This document shows, one piece after another, positions 1-9,087 of a stretch of 64,000 bases of DNA. Position numbers and translations under genes: made by a program. Below the pieces are notes generated by a model. That model ran no database searches. It was not told where the DNA came from and was given only the letters and a program-made list of their open reading frames with translations. The stretch's first letter is position 1. The number at the start of each line of letters is the position of its first letter. Origin of the DNA: Myxococcaceae bacterium (lineage in GTDB: Bacteria > Myxococcota > Myxococcia > Myxococcales > Myxococcaceae); assembly GCA_004173515.1 (NCBI GenBank), contig SECN01000063.1, forward strand, positions 1 through 64,000, given 5' to 3'.

Positions 1-426
1 GTGCGCTTCTTCAACGCGCGCGCGCAGGAGCTGGGACGCCGGGTGGCGCCGCTCCTGGCGCTCCAGCCGGACCAGAACCTCATGATGTACAAGGTGCGCA
101 ACGGGGACACGCTGGGCGGCATCGCGATGCGGCACAACTCCAGCGTGGTGGCCATCAAGAAGGCCAACCGGATGCGCAACACGTTCCTGAGCATTGGCCG
201 GCGGCTGGTGATTCCGCTCAAGGGGCCCTGCACGCACTGCCCGATTCCACCGCCCGTGCAGCTTCCGCCGCGCCGGCTGCCCCCGCAGACGCAGGCCCCC
301 GCTTTGGTGACCACGACGCCCGAGGCTTCAGGCAAGCTGCCCAACCCCTGTACTCCCGCCGCGCCGGTCCCCACCTCCATGGCGGGGCCGACGGGCGCTC
401 CGTCCGGTCTGTCGACCGCGCGCTGA
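1..426 (+). CDS. LysM-domain protein, C-terminal part (5' cut by window edge)
   Basis: The reading frame is open at the left edge, so the GTG at base 1 is probably internal. What remains is one LysM peptidoglycan-binding domain at about residues 29-73 (YKVRNGDT start, then a NxxxN-type turn and LxIGxRLVIP end). A Pro/Thr-rich tail of about 65 residues follows, likely an unstructured linker or end. The sequence before the LysM domain (RFFNARAQELGRR) resembles the end of a preceding domain. This fits the C-terminal repeat of an MltD-type lytic transglycosylase, but the catalytic domain lies outside the window. The protein should act in the cell wall. deoD follows 15 bases downstream on the same strand, so the two may be co-transcribed, although their functions do not obviously connect. 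Confidence 0.75.
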   Translation: MRFFNARAQELGRRVAPLLALQPDQNLMMYKVRNGDTLGGIAMRHNSSVVAIKKANRMRNTFLSIGRRLVIPLKGPCTHCPIPPPVQLPPRRLPPQTQAPALVTTTPEASGKLPNPCTPAAPVPTSMAGPTGAPSGLSTAR

Positions 427-441
427 AAGGCTTCACGCTCC

Positions 442-1155
442 ATGGCAACTCCGCACATCTCCGCCTCCCCGGGTGACTTCGCCGAAGTGGTCCTCATGCC
501 CGGGGATCCGCTGCGCGCCCGCTACATCTCCGAGCGCTTCCTGGAGGGCGCGCGCCCCGTCACGTCGGTGCGCAACATGCTGGGCTTCACCGGCACCTTC
601 CGGGGCAAGCGGCTGTCGGTGATGGGGCACGGCATGGGGGTGCCCTCCATCTCCATCTACGCGACGGAGCTGGTGCAGACCTACGGCGCGCGCGTGCTCA
701 TCCGCGTGGGCAGCTGCGGGGCGCTGCGCACGGACGTGAAGCTGCGCGACGTCATCGTGGCGCTGGCGGCGGGCACCGACTCCAACGTGAACCGCATGCG
801 GGCCCTGGGGCACGACTTCCCGGCGGTGGCGGACTTCACGCTGGCGCGGCGCGCGGTGGAGGCGGCGGAGAAGCGCGGCAAGGCCGTGCGCGTGGGTTCG
901 GTGTTCACCTCGGATTTGTTCTACCACCCGCAGGAGGCACTCAACGCCACGCTGGCGCGCATGGGCATCCTGGCGGTGGAGATGGAGATCGCCGGCCTGT
1001 ATGGCGTGGCGGCGCAGTTCGGCGCGCGGGCGCTGGGCCTGCTCACGGTGTCGGACCACATCCTCACGGGCGAGCACCTGTCCCCGGAGGACCGTCAGAC
1101 GACGTTCGACGAGATGATCGAGCTGGCGCTCGACGTCGCCGTCTCCGAGGCGTAG
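442..1155 (+). CDS. deoD: purine-nucleoside phosphorylase DeoD
   Basis: A 237-residue protein of the normal hexameric bacterial purine-nucleoside phosphorylase size. It cleaves purine (deoxy)ribonucleosides with phosphate to base and (deoxy)ribose-1-phosphate in the cytoplasmic purine salvage pathway. Family marks seen: the N-terminal phosphate-binding [11 protein letters not shown], the glycine-rich RVGSCGAL segment, the ribose-binding [11 protein letters not shown] near residue 180, and SDHIL near residue 205, whose Asp is the general acid in E. coli DeoD. The ATG start lies a few codons before the first beta strand, which matches the family. It sits in a tight run with the LysM gene upstream and the dioxygenase 9 bases downstream. 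No frame damage was seen. Confidence 0.95.
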   Translation: MATPHISASPGDFAEVVLMPGDPLRARYISERFLEGARPVTSVRNMLGFTGTFRGKRLSVMGHGMGVPSISIYATELVQTYGARVLIRVGSCGALRTDVKLRDVIVALAAGTDSNVNRMRALGHDFPAVADFTLARRAVEAAEKRGKAVRVGSVFTSDLFYHPQEALNATLARMGILAVEMEIAGLYGVAAQFGARALGLLTVSDHILTGEHLSPEDRQTTFDEMIELALDVAVSEA

Positions 1156-1164
1156 GGACGCGCC

Positions 1165-2052
1165 ATGACCTTCACTCCCCGCCGGGGGCCGGGCTCGCAG
1201 CTTGCGCGCAAGGCGGCCCAGCGCACCCCGGGCCACCACTACAACGCCAGCTTCCTGCCCGCGGCGGACCGCGCGGAGATCCTTGCGTGGCTGGGCACGC
1301 TGCACCCCCTGTGGGAGGAGCGCTATTCCAAGCATTTTCCCCCGCCGGAGGGGCAGGCGCAGCGGCGGCTGTTGCGGCCGGTGTACTGGTTGGGCAACTG
1401 GCAGTTCGCGTGTCTCGACTACTACCGGCCGCCCAAGGGCGTGAAGGACCGCTGCGTGAAGGCGGAGCCGTTTCCGGCGGTGCTGGAGCGGCAGATCACC
1501 AAGGTGGAGGCGCTGGCGCGGCGGATGTTCCGGGGCCCGGACATGCCGCAGGGCTGGCACCTCAACACCTGCCTGGTGAACTTCTACGGCAGCCGGCTGG
1601 AGGACGGGCGTTGGGTGGACACGGCGCGCGTGGGCGAGCACAAGGACTTCGAGCCGGGCCCGGTGGCGTCGTTGTCCTTGGGCGAGCGCGCGCTCATCCA
1701 GTTCGTCACGTCGTCGCGGCCGGGTGAGCGCGACGCGGTGGTGCTGGAGCAGTGGTTGGATGACGGGTCGCTCCAGCTCTTCGGGGGCGCGCAGTGGAAG
1801 GAGCAGACGTTCCACCGGGTGCAGCGGGTGGACACGCGCGCCGGGCACGTGATGCCGCCGGAGCTGCCGGACTTCCGCACGCGGCGCATCAACCTGACGT
1901 TCCGCTTCGTGCCGGATGCCCACGTGACGCCGTTCGCGGCGCTGGGCGCGGAGGCCCGTGAGGACGTGCGGCCGTACATGGCGACGCTCGCGAAGGGCAG
2001 TCGCTTCTTCCGCGAGGAGCTGGCCCGGGAGTCGGTAACGCGGGCGGAGTAG
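1165..2052 (+). CDS. AlkB-like 2-oxoglutarate/Fe(II) dioxygenase
   Basis: A 295-residue protein with the AlkB-type double-stranded beta-helix core. Visible marks are the NTCLVNFY strand, the iron-binding HxD (GEHKDFEP, about residue 158), a distal His in FHRVQRV, and the RRINLTFR strand near residue 245 that carries the 2-oxoglutarate-binding arginines. AlkB enzymes repair alkylated nucleic acid bases by oxidative demethylation; related family members act on RNA or protein, so the substrate here is an inference. The N-terminal 80 residues are not recognised. The gene starts 9 bases after deoD and is convergent with the RIO kinase gene; three hairpins lie between the two stop codons. Confidence 0.8.
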   Translation: MTFTPRRGPGSQLARKAAQRTPGHHYNASFLPAADRAEILAWLGTLHPLWEERYSKHFPPPEGQAQRRLLRPVYWLGNWQFACLDYYRPPKGVKDRCVKAEPFPAVLERQITKVEALARRMFRGPDMPQGWHLNTCLVNFYGSRLEDGRWVDTARVGEHKDFEPGPVASLSLGERALIQFVTSSRPGERDAVVLEQWLDDGSLQLFGGAQWKEQTFHRVQRVDTRAGHVMPPELPDFRTRRINLTFRFVPDAHVTPFAALGAEAREDVRPYMATLAKGSRFFREELARESVTRAE

Positions 2053-2061
2053 GGCAGGGTG

Positions 2062-2197
2062 GCGCGGAGGTTGGAGGTCCGCGCGGGCCTTGATGCGGAG
2101 CCGGCTGTGTGGCTGGAGGCGGCTCGGACGTCGGGCGTCCGAGTCAGCCTTCACAGTGCGCGCTGGCGGAGGGGCTCGGACGCTGGAGGTCCGAGCC
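2062..2197. terminator. three tandem hairpins between convergent genes
   Basis: Three stem-loops lie in 136 bases between the dioxygenase and RIO kinase stop codons: 2062-2068/2078-2084 (7 bp), 2123-2130/2136-2143 (8 bp, CTCGGACG/CGTCCGAG) and 2173-2181/2189-2197 (9 bp, GGCTCGGAC/GTCCGAGCC). All stems are perfect. Each is followed by CCTT-type sequence but no true T-run, so a bidirectional termination role is inferred from position and structure. Confidence 0.6.
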
Positions 2198-2202
2198 TGC
2201 CT

Positions 2203-4893
2203 TCAAGACGAGGACGACGAGCCTGTCTCGGGACCCCGGTTGGACGAAGCGGACGCGGGCGAGCGGCCCACGTAGCTGACCTGGGGCGAGGCTCCTCCTC
2301 GCGCGGGACGTCCCGCGCCGCGCTCAGGGGCCTGACGCGGCGTCCGGGGCGGGGTGCCACGGGCGTCCCGAGTGGAGGCTTCGGAGCTGTGTTCGCTCGG
2401 GGGCGGCGTGGCTTCCTGACGGGGCTCCCCGCTCATCGCGGCGGCTTCGGCGTTGCGTGAGCGCTTGCGACGGTTGCCCGGATTCTGGGCCCGGTTCTCC
2501 GCGCCCGCGACATCGTTCGGCGGTGGCGCGAAGGACGCGGTGTCGGCTTCCGGGTTCGCGGGACGCTGACCCCGGGGGGGACGTCCGTTCGCTCGGGGCT
2601 CGCCGTTCTGCTGCTGCGGACGCCCGTTCATGCGCGGCTCGCCGTGCTGAGAGGGCTGGCCCTCCGCACGCGCGTCGCCATTGTGCTGACCTCGGCCGTT
2701 CAGGCGCGCTTCGCCATGCTGCGAAGGCTGTCCCTCGGACCGGAAGCCCCCGTCGCCCTGGGGGCGGCCGTTCGCGCGCGCGTCATCCCGCGACTGCGCT
2801 CCGTTGCGCGGCTCGCTGCTCTGCTGGGGGCCGTTCGCACGTGCTTCGCCGTGCTGGGGCCGGCCGTTCGCTCGCGGCTCGCCGTTCTGCTGCGAGCCAT
2901 TCGCGCGTGCATCGCCGTTTTGAGTCCGGCTGTTCATGCGCGACTCACCGTTCTGCGAGCCATTCGCACGTGCTTCGCCATTCTGGGGCCGGCCGCTCAT
3001 GCGGGGCTCGCCCTGCTGGGAGTCATTCGTACGCGGCTCGCCGTTCGCACGTGCGTCGCCGTGCTGCTGGCCCCGGCCGTTCATGCGCGGCTCGCTGTTC
3101 TGCTGCGGCCCATTCGCACGTGTATCGCCGTGCTGCTGACCCCGGCCGTTCATGCGCGGCTCGCTGCTCTGCTGGGAGCCGTTTGCACGTGCTTCGCCAT
3201 TCTGCGGGGCGCTGTTCGCACGTGCGTCGCCGTGCTGCTGGCCTCGGCCGTTCATGCGCGGCTCGCTGCTCTGCTGGGAGCCGTTCGCACGTGCTTCGCC
3301 GTTCTGCGGGGCGCTGTTCGCGCGTGCTTCGCCGTTCTGAGGCCGGCCGTTCTGCTGGGATCCGTTCGCACGCGCGTCGCCGTGCTGGCCCCGGCCGTTC
3401 ATGCGCGGCTCGCCCTGCTGGGCACCATTCGCACGCGCGTCGCCGTGCTGCTGGCCCCGGCCGTTCATGCGCGGCTCGCCGCCCTGCGGGAAGCCATTCG
3501 CACGCGCATCCCCGTGCTGCGACGGGCCGTTCATGCGCGCATCCCCGTGCTGCGGCTGCGACGGGGCGCCATTCATGCGCGGCTCCCCGTTCGGCTGCCG
3601 GGGCGGACGCCCATCCCGACGCGGCTCGTTCGGGCCGCCTCGCGGGCTTCCATTGCGCTGACCGCCACCCTGCTGCTGCGGCGGCCTGCCATTCCCGCCC
3701 GACGCCGCCGGCGCACCCTGGGCCTGGACCGCCGGGGCTCCCCCGCGCGGTCCACCCTGCTGCGGACGCCCGTTGTTCCCACCGGGCCGGGCGTTGCCGC
3801 CGCCCTGCTGCGGACGGGCCGCGGCGCCCTGCTGCGGCCCCGCATTGCCTCCGGGCCGGGGTGCACCGCCCGTGCGCGGAGGCGGCTTGCCTCCAAATCC
3901 TCCGCGTCGACGCCCGTCACGCGGGCTCGACGTGACGACCGGCCGGCCGCGCTCGCCGCCACCCTGTCGCAACACCAGGGCTTCCAGCGCGCGCAGCTCC
4001 GCCTCCTCCGCGCTCACGCCCTCTTCGAGTTCCACGGGGGCCGCCACCGGCACCGGGGCCGCGCGGAAGTCACCGCGCCCCTCCTGCCCGAAGCGCTCCG
4101 TCCGGGGACCCGGCCGGCCCTGCGCCCCGTTGCGGCGCGGCGCCTCCTTGAAGCTGCCCGACGGCACGTACTCCGGCGTCAGGTCGCGGCGCACATACGC
4201 GTTCCAGATTTCGCCCGTGTCGCCCGCACGGCTCCCCAACCGGGGCGAGATGCCCGTGAGGAACTCCCGCACGTTGTCCAGGTCGCGGCGGAAGTAGAAC
4301 TCCGCCTGGCTGTTGCGCGCCGCCGCCACCGTCTGCGGAAAGTCGATGATGGTCGCGCCGGACCCGCTCATCAGGATGTTGTAGGGCGACAGGTCCCCAT
4401 GAATGAGGTCCGCGCACAGGGTGCGAATCACCTGGCCGCGCAGGTCCAGGTAGCAGGCCTCGGCGTCCTCGGGGGTGAGGGGCGGGGCTTCCACCAGGCG
4501 GGGGGCGGGCTGGCCCTGCTCGTCCAGCACCAGCTCCATCAGGAGGATGCCTTCGTAGAACAGGACGGGGGTGGGGACGCGGACGCCCTGGGCGTGCAGC
4601 TTGTACAGCGAGTCCGCCTCGGCGTTCTTCCACGCTTCTTCCGCGGCGGCCTGCCCGAAGCGGCTGCCCTTCTCCATGGCGCGGCGGGTGCGAGAGTTGC
4701 GCACCTCGCGGCCTTCCTTGTAGCCGGAGTTGTTGCGGAAGTTGCGCTCGTGGCGCTCCTTGTACAGCTTCGCGGCGACCACCTGGCCGGCGTGCTGGAC
4801 CAGCCACACCTCTGCCTCCTTGCCCGTCTTCAGCTGGCCGATGACGGCGTCGATGATGCCGTCGGCGAGGAGGGTCTCGAGGGAGTCATTCAT
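2203..4893 (-). CDS. RIO1-family serine protein kinase with long Asn/Gly/Arg/Gln repeat tail
   Basis: An 896-residue protein. Residues 1-250 are a RIO kinase domain: ATP-site loop TGKEAEVW near residue 23, the VAAKLYKE Lys strand, catalytic loop HGDLSPYN near residue 165, and metal-binding IIDFPQ near residue 180. RIO kinases are atypical Ser/Thr kinases; archaeal and eukaryotic members act in small-subunit ribosome maturation, while bacterial roles are poorly known. The remaining about 640 residues are low-complexity and predicted disordered: first a Gly/Arg/Pro/Gln-rich stretch, then about 35 copies of a roughly ten-residue unit of the form (H/N)G(D/E)(A/P)R(A/M)NG, then an Arg-rich end and poly-Ser. 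Such RG/NG-rich tails often bind RNA or drive condensates; this is inference. It is transcribed alone and convergent with the dioxygenase gene. Confidence 0.85.
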   Translation of the reverse strand: MNDSLETLLADGIIDAVIGQLKTGKEAEVWLVQHAGQVVAAKLYKERHERNFRNNSGYKEGREVRNSRTRRAMEKGSRFGQAAAEEAWKNAEADSLYKLHAQGVRVPTPVLFYEGILLMELVLDEQGQPAPRLVEAPPLTPEDAEACYLDLRGQVIRTLCADLIHGDLSPYNILMSGSGATIIDFPQTVAAARNSQAEFYFRRDLDNVREFLTGISPRLGSRAGDTGEIWNAYVRRDLTPEYVPSGSFKEAPRRNGAQGRPGPRTERFGQEGRGDFRAAPVPVAAPVELEEGVSAEEAELRALEALVLRQGGGERGRPVVTSSPRDGRRRGGFGGKPPPRTGGAPRPGGNAGPQQGAAARPQQGGGNARPGGNNGRPQQGGPRGGAPAVQAQGAPAASGGNGRPPQQQGGGQRNGSPRGGPNEPRRDGRPPRQPNGEPRMNGAPSQPQHGDARMNGPSQHGDARANGFPQGGEPRMNGRGQQHGDARANGAQQGEPRMNGRGQHGDARANGSQQNGRPQNGEARANSAPQNGEARANGSQQSSEPRMNGRGQQHGDARANSAPQNGEARANGSQQSSEPRMNGRGQQHGDTRANGPQQNSEPRMNGRGQQHGDARANGEPRTNDSQQGEPRMSGRPQNGEARANGSQNGESRMNSRTQNGDARANGSQQNGEPRANGRPQHGEARANGPQQSSEPRNGAQSRDDARANGRPQGDGGFRSEGQPSQHGEARLNGRGQHNGDARAEGQPSQHGEPRMNGRPQQQNGEPRANGRPPRGQRPANPEADTASFAPPPNDVAGAENRAQNPGNRRKRSRNAEAAAMSGEPRQEATPPPSEHSSEASTRDARGTPPRTPRQAPERGAGRPARGGASPQVSYVGRSPASASSNRGPETGSSSSS
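2600..3620. repeat. in-gene minisatellite encoding the RIO kinase tail
   Basis: About 1 kb of imperfect tandem repeats with a unit near 30-33 bases that encodes the (H/N)G(D/E)(A/P)R(A/M)NG motif on the minus strand. A larger 102-base duplication is embedded: the stretch starting at 3149 is repeated almost exactly from 3251. All units keep the reading frame. Copy number is likely to vary between strains. Confidence 0.85.
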
Positions 4894-5187
4894 TCTTAGG
4901 CAAAAGGCCGGAACGGCACGGGGCGGGGAGTTTCAGTCGTAGCGCACACCGGCGGCCCCTGCTCGCCATGATGCACGTTGGAGATGAGAACACCGGGCAG
5001 GCCCTGATTTCCATCGCCGTCACGCTGAACGCCGTCCAGGAAACCCACGTACCGCTTGCTAGCAGCTTGGGAAGCAGGGGGCCAGGGGTGGGTCCCTGCC
5101 TGTATCCTGTTCGCCGTCCGTCCCTGCCCGGGGACCGGCTTGACGCCGGCCGGGGTCCAAGAAGCCCTCGGGAAGGAGGCGTTGCCC

Positions 5188-5919
5188 ATGAAGGTCCTGG
5201 CGGTGTGGGGTGTCCTGTTGGCCTCGCTGTGCGCGCACGCGGAGGACCGCGTCGCGGGGGCCCGGAAGCATCAGACGGCCGCGCTCGTCCAGTCGTTCCG
5301 GGACGCGGGCCTGTCGTGGCCGCCGGAGGAGCTCTACCTGCGGGCCTTCAAGGTCGAGCGCGAGCTGGAGGTCTGGGCGGGCCCCAGGGGCAAGCCGCTG
5401 GTGAAGGTGCGCACGTTCCCCATCTGCGCGGCCTCCGGCGACGTGGGCCCCAAGCGCGCCCAGGGCGACGAGCAGGTCCCGGAGGGCTTCTACACGGTGG
5501 ACCTCTTCAACCCGAAGAGCGCCTACCACCTGTCGCTGCGGGTGAGCTATCCGAACGCGCTCGACCGGAAGCTGGGCGCCGCGCAGCCTGGGGGCGACAT
5601 CTACATCCACGGCAACTGTGTGAGCATCGGCTGCCTGGCCATCGAGGACGGGCCCATCGAGGCGCTGTACGTCCTGGTGACGGAGGCCCGGGCCCGCATG
5701 GGGCGCGACGTGCCGGTGCACATCTTCCCGCGCCGGTTGGACGCGGCGGGGCTCGCGGCGCTGGACGCGCAGGCGGGCGTCACCGACGCGCGGCGGGCCT
5801 TCTGGCGGGGCCTGGAGCCCGGCTACCGGCTCTTCGAGGAGCAGCGGCGGCCCCCTCGCGTCAAGGTGGATGCGAGCGCGACCGCCTATGTCGTGACGCC
5901 GGCCCAGTCCGCCCGGTAG
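5188..5919 (+). CDS. secreted L,D-transpeptidase (YkuD/YafK type)
   Basis: The chosen start is ATG 5188, preceded by GGAAGGAGG at 5171-5179 and followed by a signal peptide (MKVLAVWGVLLASLCAHA). This gives 243 residues; an in-frame start further upstream would bury the signal sequence. The catalytic motif IYIHGNCVSIGCLAI near residue 138 holds the His and the nucleophilic Cys of the L,D-transpeptidase family. The spacing resembles E. coli YafK (DpaA), which cuts the peptidoglycan link to Braun lipoprotein, rather than classical cross-linking enzymes. Action in the periplasm on peptidoglycan or envelope protein links is therefore expected; the exact reaction is not readable from sequence. The gene stands between the divergent RIO kinase gene and the amidase. 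Confidence 0.85.
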   Translation: MKVLAVWGVLLASLCAHAEDRVAGARKHQTAALVQSFRDAGLSWPPEELYLRAFKVERELEVWAGPRGKPLVKVRTFPICAASGDVGPKRAQGDEQVPEGFYTVDLFNPKSAYHLSLRVSYPNALDRKLGAAQPGGDIYIHGNCVSIGCLAIEDGPIEALYVLVTEARARMGRDVPVHIFPRRLDAAGLAALDAQAGVTDARRAFWRGLEPGYRLFEEQRRPPRVKVDASATAYVVTPAQSAR

Positions 5920-5991
5920 GCCGCGAGCTGATAAAAGTGTCGCTGCGTCGGTGCCGCCGCCGTCACCGACCTTCGGGGGTGGGTTGAGCAC

Positions 5992-7491
5992 ATGAAGTCA
6001 TCCGTCACGCTGCAGGAGCCCGTGGTTTCCCAGGGCGCGCGAGCGCTCGTGTCCCTCACGACCACGGAGCTGGCCGCCGCCCTTCGCGAGCGCCGCGTCA
6101 GCGCCGTGGAGGTCCTGGACGCCTTCCTGTCCCGGGCCCGCGAGCACAACCCCGCGCTCAACGCCGTGGTGACGTGGGACGAGGCGCGTGCCCGGGAGCG
6201 CGCCCGGCAGGCGGACGCCGCGCTCGCCCGGGGGGAGCTGTGGGGGCCGCTGCACGGCGTGCCCTTCACGGTGAAGGACACCTTCAGCACGCAAGGGCTG
6301 CGCACGACGTCCGGCCATCCGATGTTCGCGGAGTACGTGCCCACCGAGGACGCCACCGTGGTGGCCCGGCTCAAGGCCGCGGGCGGCATCCTCTTTGGCA
6401 AGACGAACCTGCCGCCGTTCGCCGCGGACTTCCAGACGCAGGGGCCGCTCTTGGGCACGACGAACAACCCGCACGCGCTGGAGCGCACGCCGGGCGGCTC
6501 CAGCGGTGGGGCCTCGGCGGCGGTCGCGGCGGGCTTCACCCCGTTCGACGTGGGCAGCGACATTGGTGGATCCGTCCGGCTGCCGGCGCACTTCTGCGGC
6601 ATCGTCAGCATCAAGCCCACGGAGAACCGCGTCTCCAACGCGGGCCACATCCCCGACATGCCCGATGGACCGCGTCACGTGCGCCACATGGCGTGCTCCG
6701 GTCCGCTGGCGCGCTCGGTGGCGGACCTGCGGCTCGTGCTGTCCGTCATCGAAGGCGCGGACCCGCGCAACCCGGAGGTGCCGCCCGTCGCGCCGCTGGG
6801 GGCCGCGAAGCCCCGCGCCCTGAAGGGCCTGCGGCTGGCGTGGGTGGACACGCTGGGGCCGTTTCGCGCCGACCGCGAGACGCGCGAGCTCTTCCAGCGC
6901 TTCACCGCCACCGCCCGCGCGCAGGGCGTCGTCGTGGAAGAGACCGCGCCCGCGTCGCAGGACTTCGCGGACCTGCTGGAGGTGTGGGGGCTGATGGAGG
7001 GAGGCGAGGTCGGCGCGCCGATGCCCCCCGCGCATCGCGAGGCCTTCCGGGGGCAGTTCCTCCCTTTTCCGGACGACCTGCTGGCGAAGGCCATCGTGAA
7101 AGGCACGCACCTGGACCTCGCGGGGATGGGGGAGACGCTCAGCCGGCGCGACGGGCACATCGCCCGGTTGGAGCAGTTCCTGTCCGGCTGGGATGCGTGG
7201 ATGGTGCCGGTGTCGATGACCGCCGCCATCGTGCACACGCCCTTCGGACACCCCGTGGACGTGGACGGCGTCCCGGGCCGCTACCTGGAGGTGCTGGGCG
7301 GGTTCACCAGCCTGTTCAACGCCACGGGCAGCCCGGTGGTGGTGATTCCCCTGGGACGCACGGCGTCCGGGCTGCCGGTGGGCGCGCAACTGGTGGGCCG
7401 GCGGTGGGCGGACGGGGCGCTGCTCGACGTGGCGGAGGCGCTGCTGCCCCTGGGCGGCGGGGTGGGGTGGCCCGAGGCGTTCACGCCCTGA
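5992..7491 (+). CDS. amidase-signature family hydrolase
   Basis: A 499-residue amidase of normal family length. The Ser-cisSer-Lys triad is visible: Lys in FTVKDTF near residue 97, the Gly/Ser-rich GGSSGG near residue 170, and the nucleophile region GSDIGGSVR near residue 190. The family hydrolyses C-N amide bonds of many substrates, including aryl amides, fatty amides and the Gln amide in GatA. The absence of gatB/gatC neighbours and the PLGAAKP-type linker argue against tRNA amidotransferase. No signal peptide is seen, so it is probably cytoplasmic. It is convergent with the TonB-like gene, with only 24 bases between stop codons. Substrate unknown. Confidence 0.88.
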   Translation: MKSSVTLQEPVVSQGARALVSLTTTELAAALRERRVSAVEVLDAFLSRAREHNPALNAVVTWDEARARERARQADAALARGELWGPLHGVPFTVKDTFSTQGLRTTSGHPMFAEYVPTEDATVVARLKAAGGILFGKTNLPPFAADFQTQGPLLGTTNNPHALERTPGGSSGGASAAVAAGFTPFDVGSDIGGSVRLPAHFCGIVSIKPTENRVSNAGHIPDMPDGPRHVRHMACSGPLARSVADLRLVLSVIEGADPRNPEVPPVAPLGAAKPRALKGLRLAWVDTLGPFRADRETRELFQRFTATARAQGVVVEETAPASQDFADLLEVWGLMEGGEVGAPMPPAHREAFRGQFLPFPDDLLAKAIVKGTHLDLAGMGETLSRRDGHIARLEQFLSGWDAWMVPVSMTAAIVHTPFGHPVDVDGVPGRYLEVLGGFTSLFNATGSPVVVIPLGRTASGLPVGAQLVGRRWADGALLDVAEALLPLGGGVGWPEAFTP

Positions 7492-7515
7492 GTCGCGCGA
7501 TGCTTCACGCCCTGC

Positions 7516-8916
7516 TCAGTAGACGCGCAGCAGGCGGGAGCGGCATTCGAAGTGCGGGTTGCGCACGTCGATGACGTAGACCTCGCCGGTGGTCTCCTCG
7601 AAGCCTCCGGCGAGCACGCCCGCGGCGGCCGCGGCGGCGAGGTACGCGGTGTCCGTGCCCTTCATCTCGCTGACCTTGCGCACGTAGACGACGCGGCCCT
7701 CCACGGCCCACAGGGTGCGGATGCCGTCGGCGTGCACGCCCAGGGCTTCGGGGGGCGGCGGGGGAATCCTGGCGAGCGCGGCGGGGACGGACTGGAGCAC
7801 GTAGTCGTCGTAGGCGCGGTTGCCGCTGCGGCTCACGAGCTTCACCTCGCGCAGCGTGCCGTCCGGCCCCTGGAGCAGCTCCAACGTGACGACCAGCTTC
7901 AGGGTGCTGACGCCGTGGGCGAAGGACTGGAGCTCGTCGCCGGCCTGAGAGCGGCTGCGCAGGCGGTTGTACTCGGGATTGTCGCGGGCGCGCTGCGCGA
8001 GCAGTTCACCCGGCTTGGGGGCCGCTCGTGTCGGAGGGCCGGCGCCGGGCGAGCCCGTGGCGCCGAACTGACGGGCCTTGTCGGCCCAGGAATACAGCAA
8101 CTGCTTGGGCAGGCTGGGCATGTCGAAGAGCGGCGCTGCGTCCATCTGCCGCTCCAGCTTCGCGCGCAGCTTGCTGAAGTACGGGTGGATGCGGCCGGTG
8201 TCCACGCGGTCGCGCGCCTGACGGTCGTCGATGATGCCCTGCACCCGCTCCGTCACGCGCGCCTTCTCCTCGGCGGCGATTGCTTCGGGCATGAGGCTGG
8301 GGTCTCCGGGCCGCAGCGTGCGGCCTCCACCCCGGGAGTTCTCCGGCGTCGTGATGATGACTCCGCCGCTCGAACCCGGAGGCGGCAGCAGGTTCAAGGG
8401 CAGGGTGCCCGGAGCGCGGGGCACGTCCACCGAAGGCCGGTCGGATTCGAGGGTCGGCTCCTTCACCGTGAGGTCGGGCGGAGGCTCTTTCGATGGCGCG
8501 CCAGTGGGAGGTGGCTCATGGCCCGTGACTTCGGGCGGTGGTGATGCGGGCTCACGGTCCGCCAACCCGGAAGGGGGCGGCGTGGGCGCGCGGTTCGCCA
8601 CCTCGGGCGGTGGAGATGTGGGGGCGCGGGGTGGAGGTTCCCGGGTCGCCGTGCCAGCAGGGGGCCGAGGGCGCGGTGTCGGCGGAGGCACCGGCTCCTG
8701 GGCTGGCGGGCGTGCGGCTTCAGCGGCCAGGTCGCGGGAGGAGGGCTTCGCGGCGGAGACGGGGGGGGAGAGGATTTCAACCTCCAACGCCTTGGCTCGC
8801 ACCCGCGCGGCGCGCGACGACGACGCGGGGCTGGCCTTCCACAGGAGCAGCAGCACGAGGGCGTGCAGCACCAGGGAAAGCAGCCCGGCCCATCTAAGAC
8901 GTCGAAGCCGCCGCAT
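7516..8916 (-). CDS. TonB/TolA-like energy-transducer family protein
   Basis: A 466-residue protein with the classic order of TonB-like proteins. There is a short basic N-terminus and one membrane helix (about residues 9-26, LLSLVLHALVLLLLW). A long Pro/Arg/Thr-rich spacer with repeated REP(P/A)SPPPEV units covers about residues 60-190. A C-terminal domain near residues 330-460 contains a TonB_C-like beta sheet (STLKLVVTLELLQGPDGTL, then ARIPPPPPEAL). TonB proteins pass proton-motive-force energy from ExbB/ExbD to outer-membrane receptors; no exbBD or receptor gene is in the window. The end (DVRNPHFECRSRLLRVY) is unusual for TonB, so a related periplasmic structural role is possible. Confidence 0.7.
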   Translation of the reverse strand: MRRLRRLRWAGLLSLVLHALVLLLLWKASPASSSRAARVRAKALEVEILSPPVSAAKPSSRDLAAEAARPPAQEPVPPPTPRPRPPAGTATREPPPRAPTSPPPEVANRAPTPPPSGLADREPASPPPEVTGHEPPPTGAPSKEPPPDLTVKEPTLESDRPSVDVPRAPGTLPLNLLPPPGSSGGVIITTPENSRGGGRTLRPGDPSLMPEAIAAEEKARVTERVQGIIDDRQARDRVDTGRIHPYFSKLRAKLERQMDAAPLFDMPSLPKQLLYSWADKARQFGATGSPGAGPPTRAAPKPGELLAQRARDNPEYNRLRSRSQAGDELQSFAHGVSTLKLVVTLELLQGPDGTLREVKLVSRSGNRAYDDYVLQSVPAALARIPPPPPEALGVHADGIRTLWAVEGRVVYVRKVSEMKGTDTAYLAAAAAAGVLAGGFEETTGEVYVIDVRNPHFECRSRLLRVY

Positions 8917-9087
8917 GCCTGGACGCTTTCAGAAAGGTCCTGGGGGCTCAACCCGCGTGGGCACGTGCGTTCGCGAACCGACGTCCCTCCTGGCGAGCAG
9001 GCAACCCGTGAACGTGGCAAACAGTCCACGGGGTGACTCGACGCAGGTCGTGACTCCTGGTGTGCTGTTTCCACCCCCGTGCCCTCC

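Noticed and set aside
433-2154. 573-residue open frame on the minus strand opposite deoD and the dioxygenase
   Set aside because: Arg/His/Leu-rich shadow of two recognised plus-strand genes; no domain and typical of third-position GC bias.
2600-3620. Regular ~30-base repeats considered as a CRISPR array
   Set aside because: No unique spacers; repeats are contiguous, keep frame and encode the RIO kinase tail.
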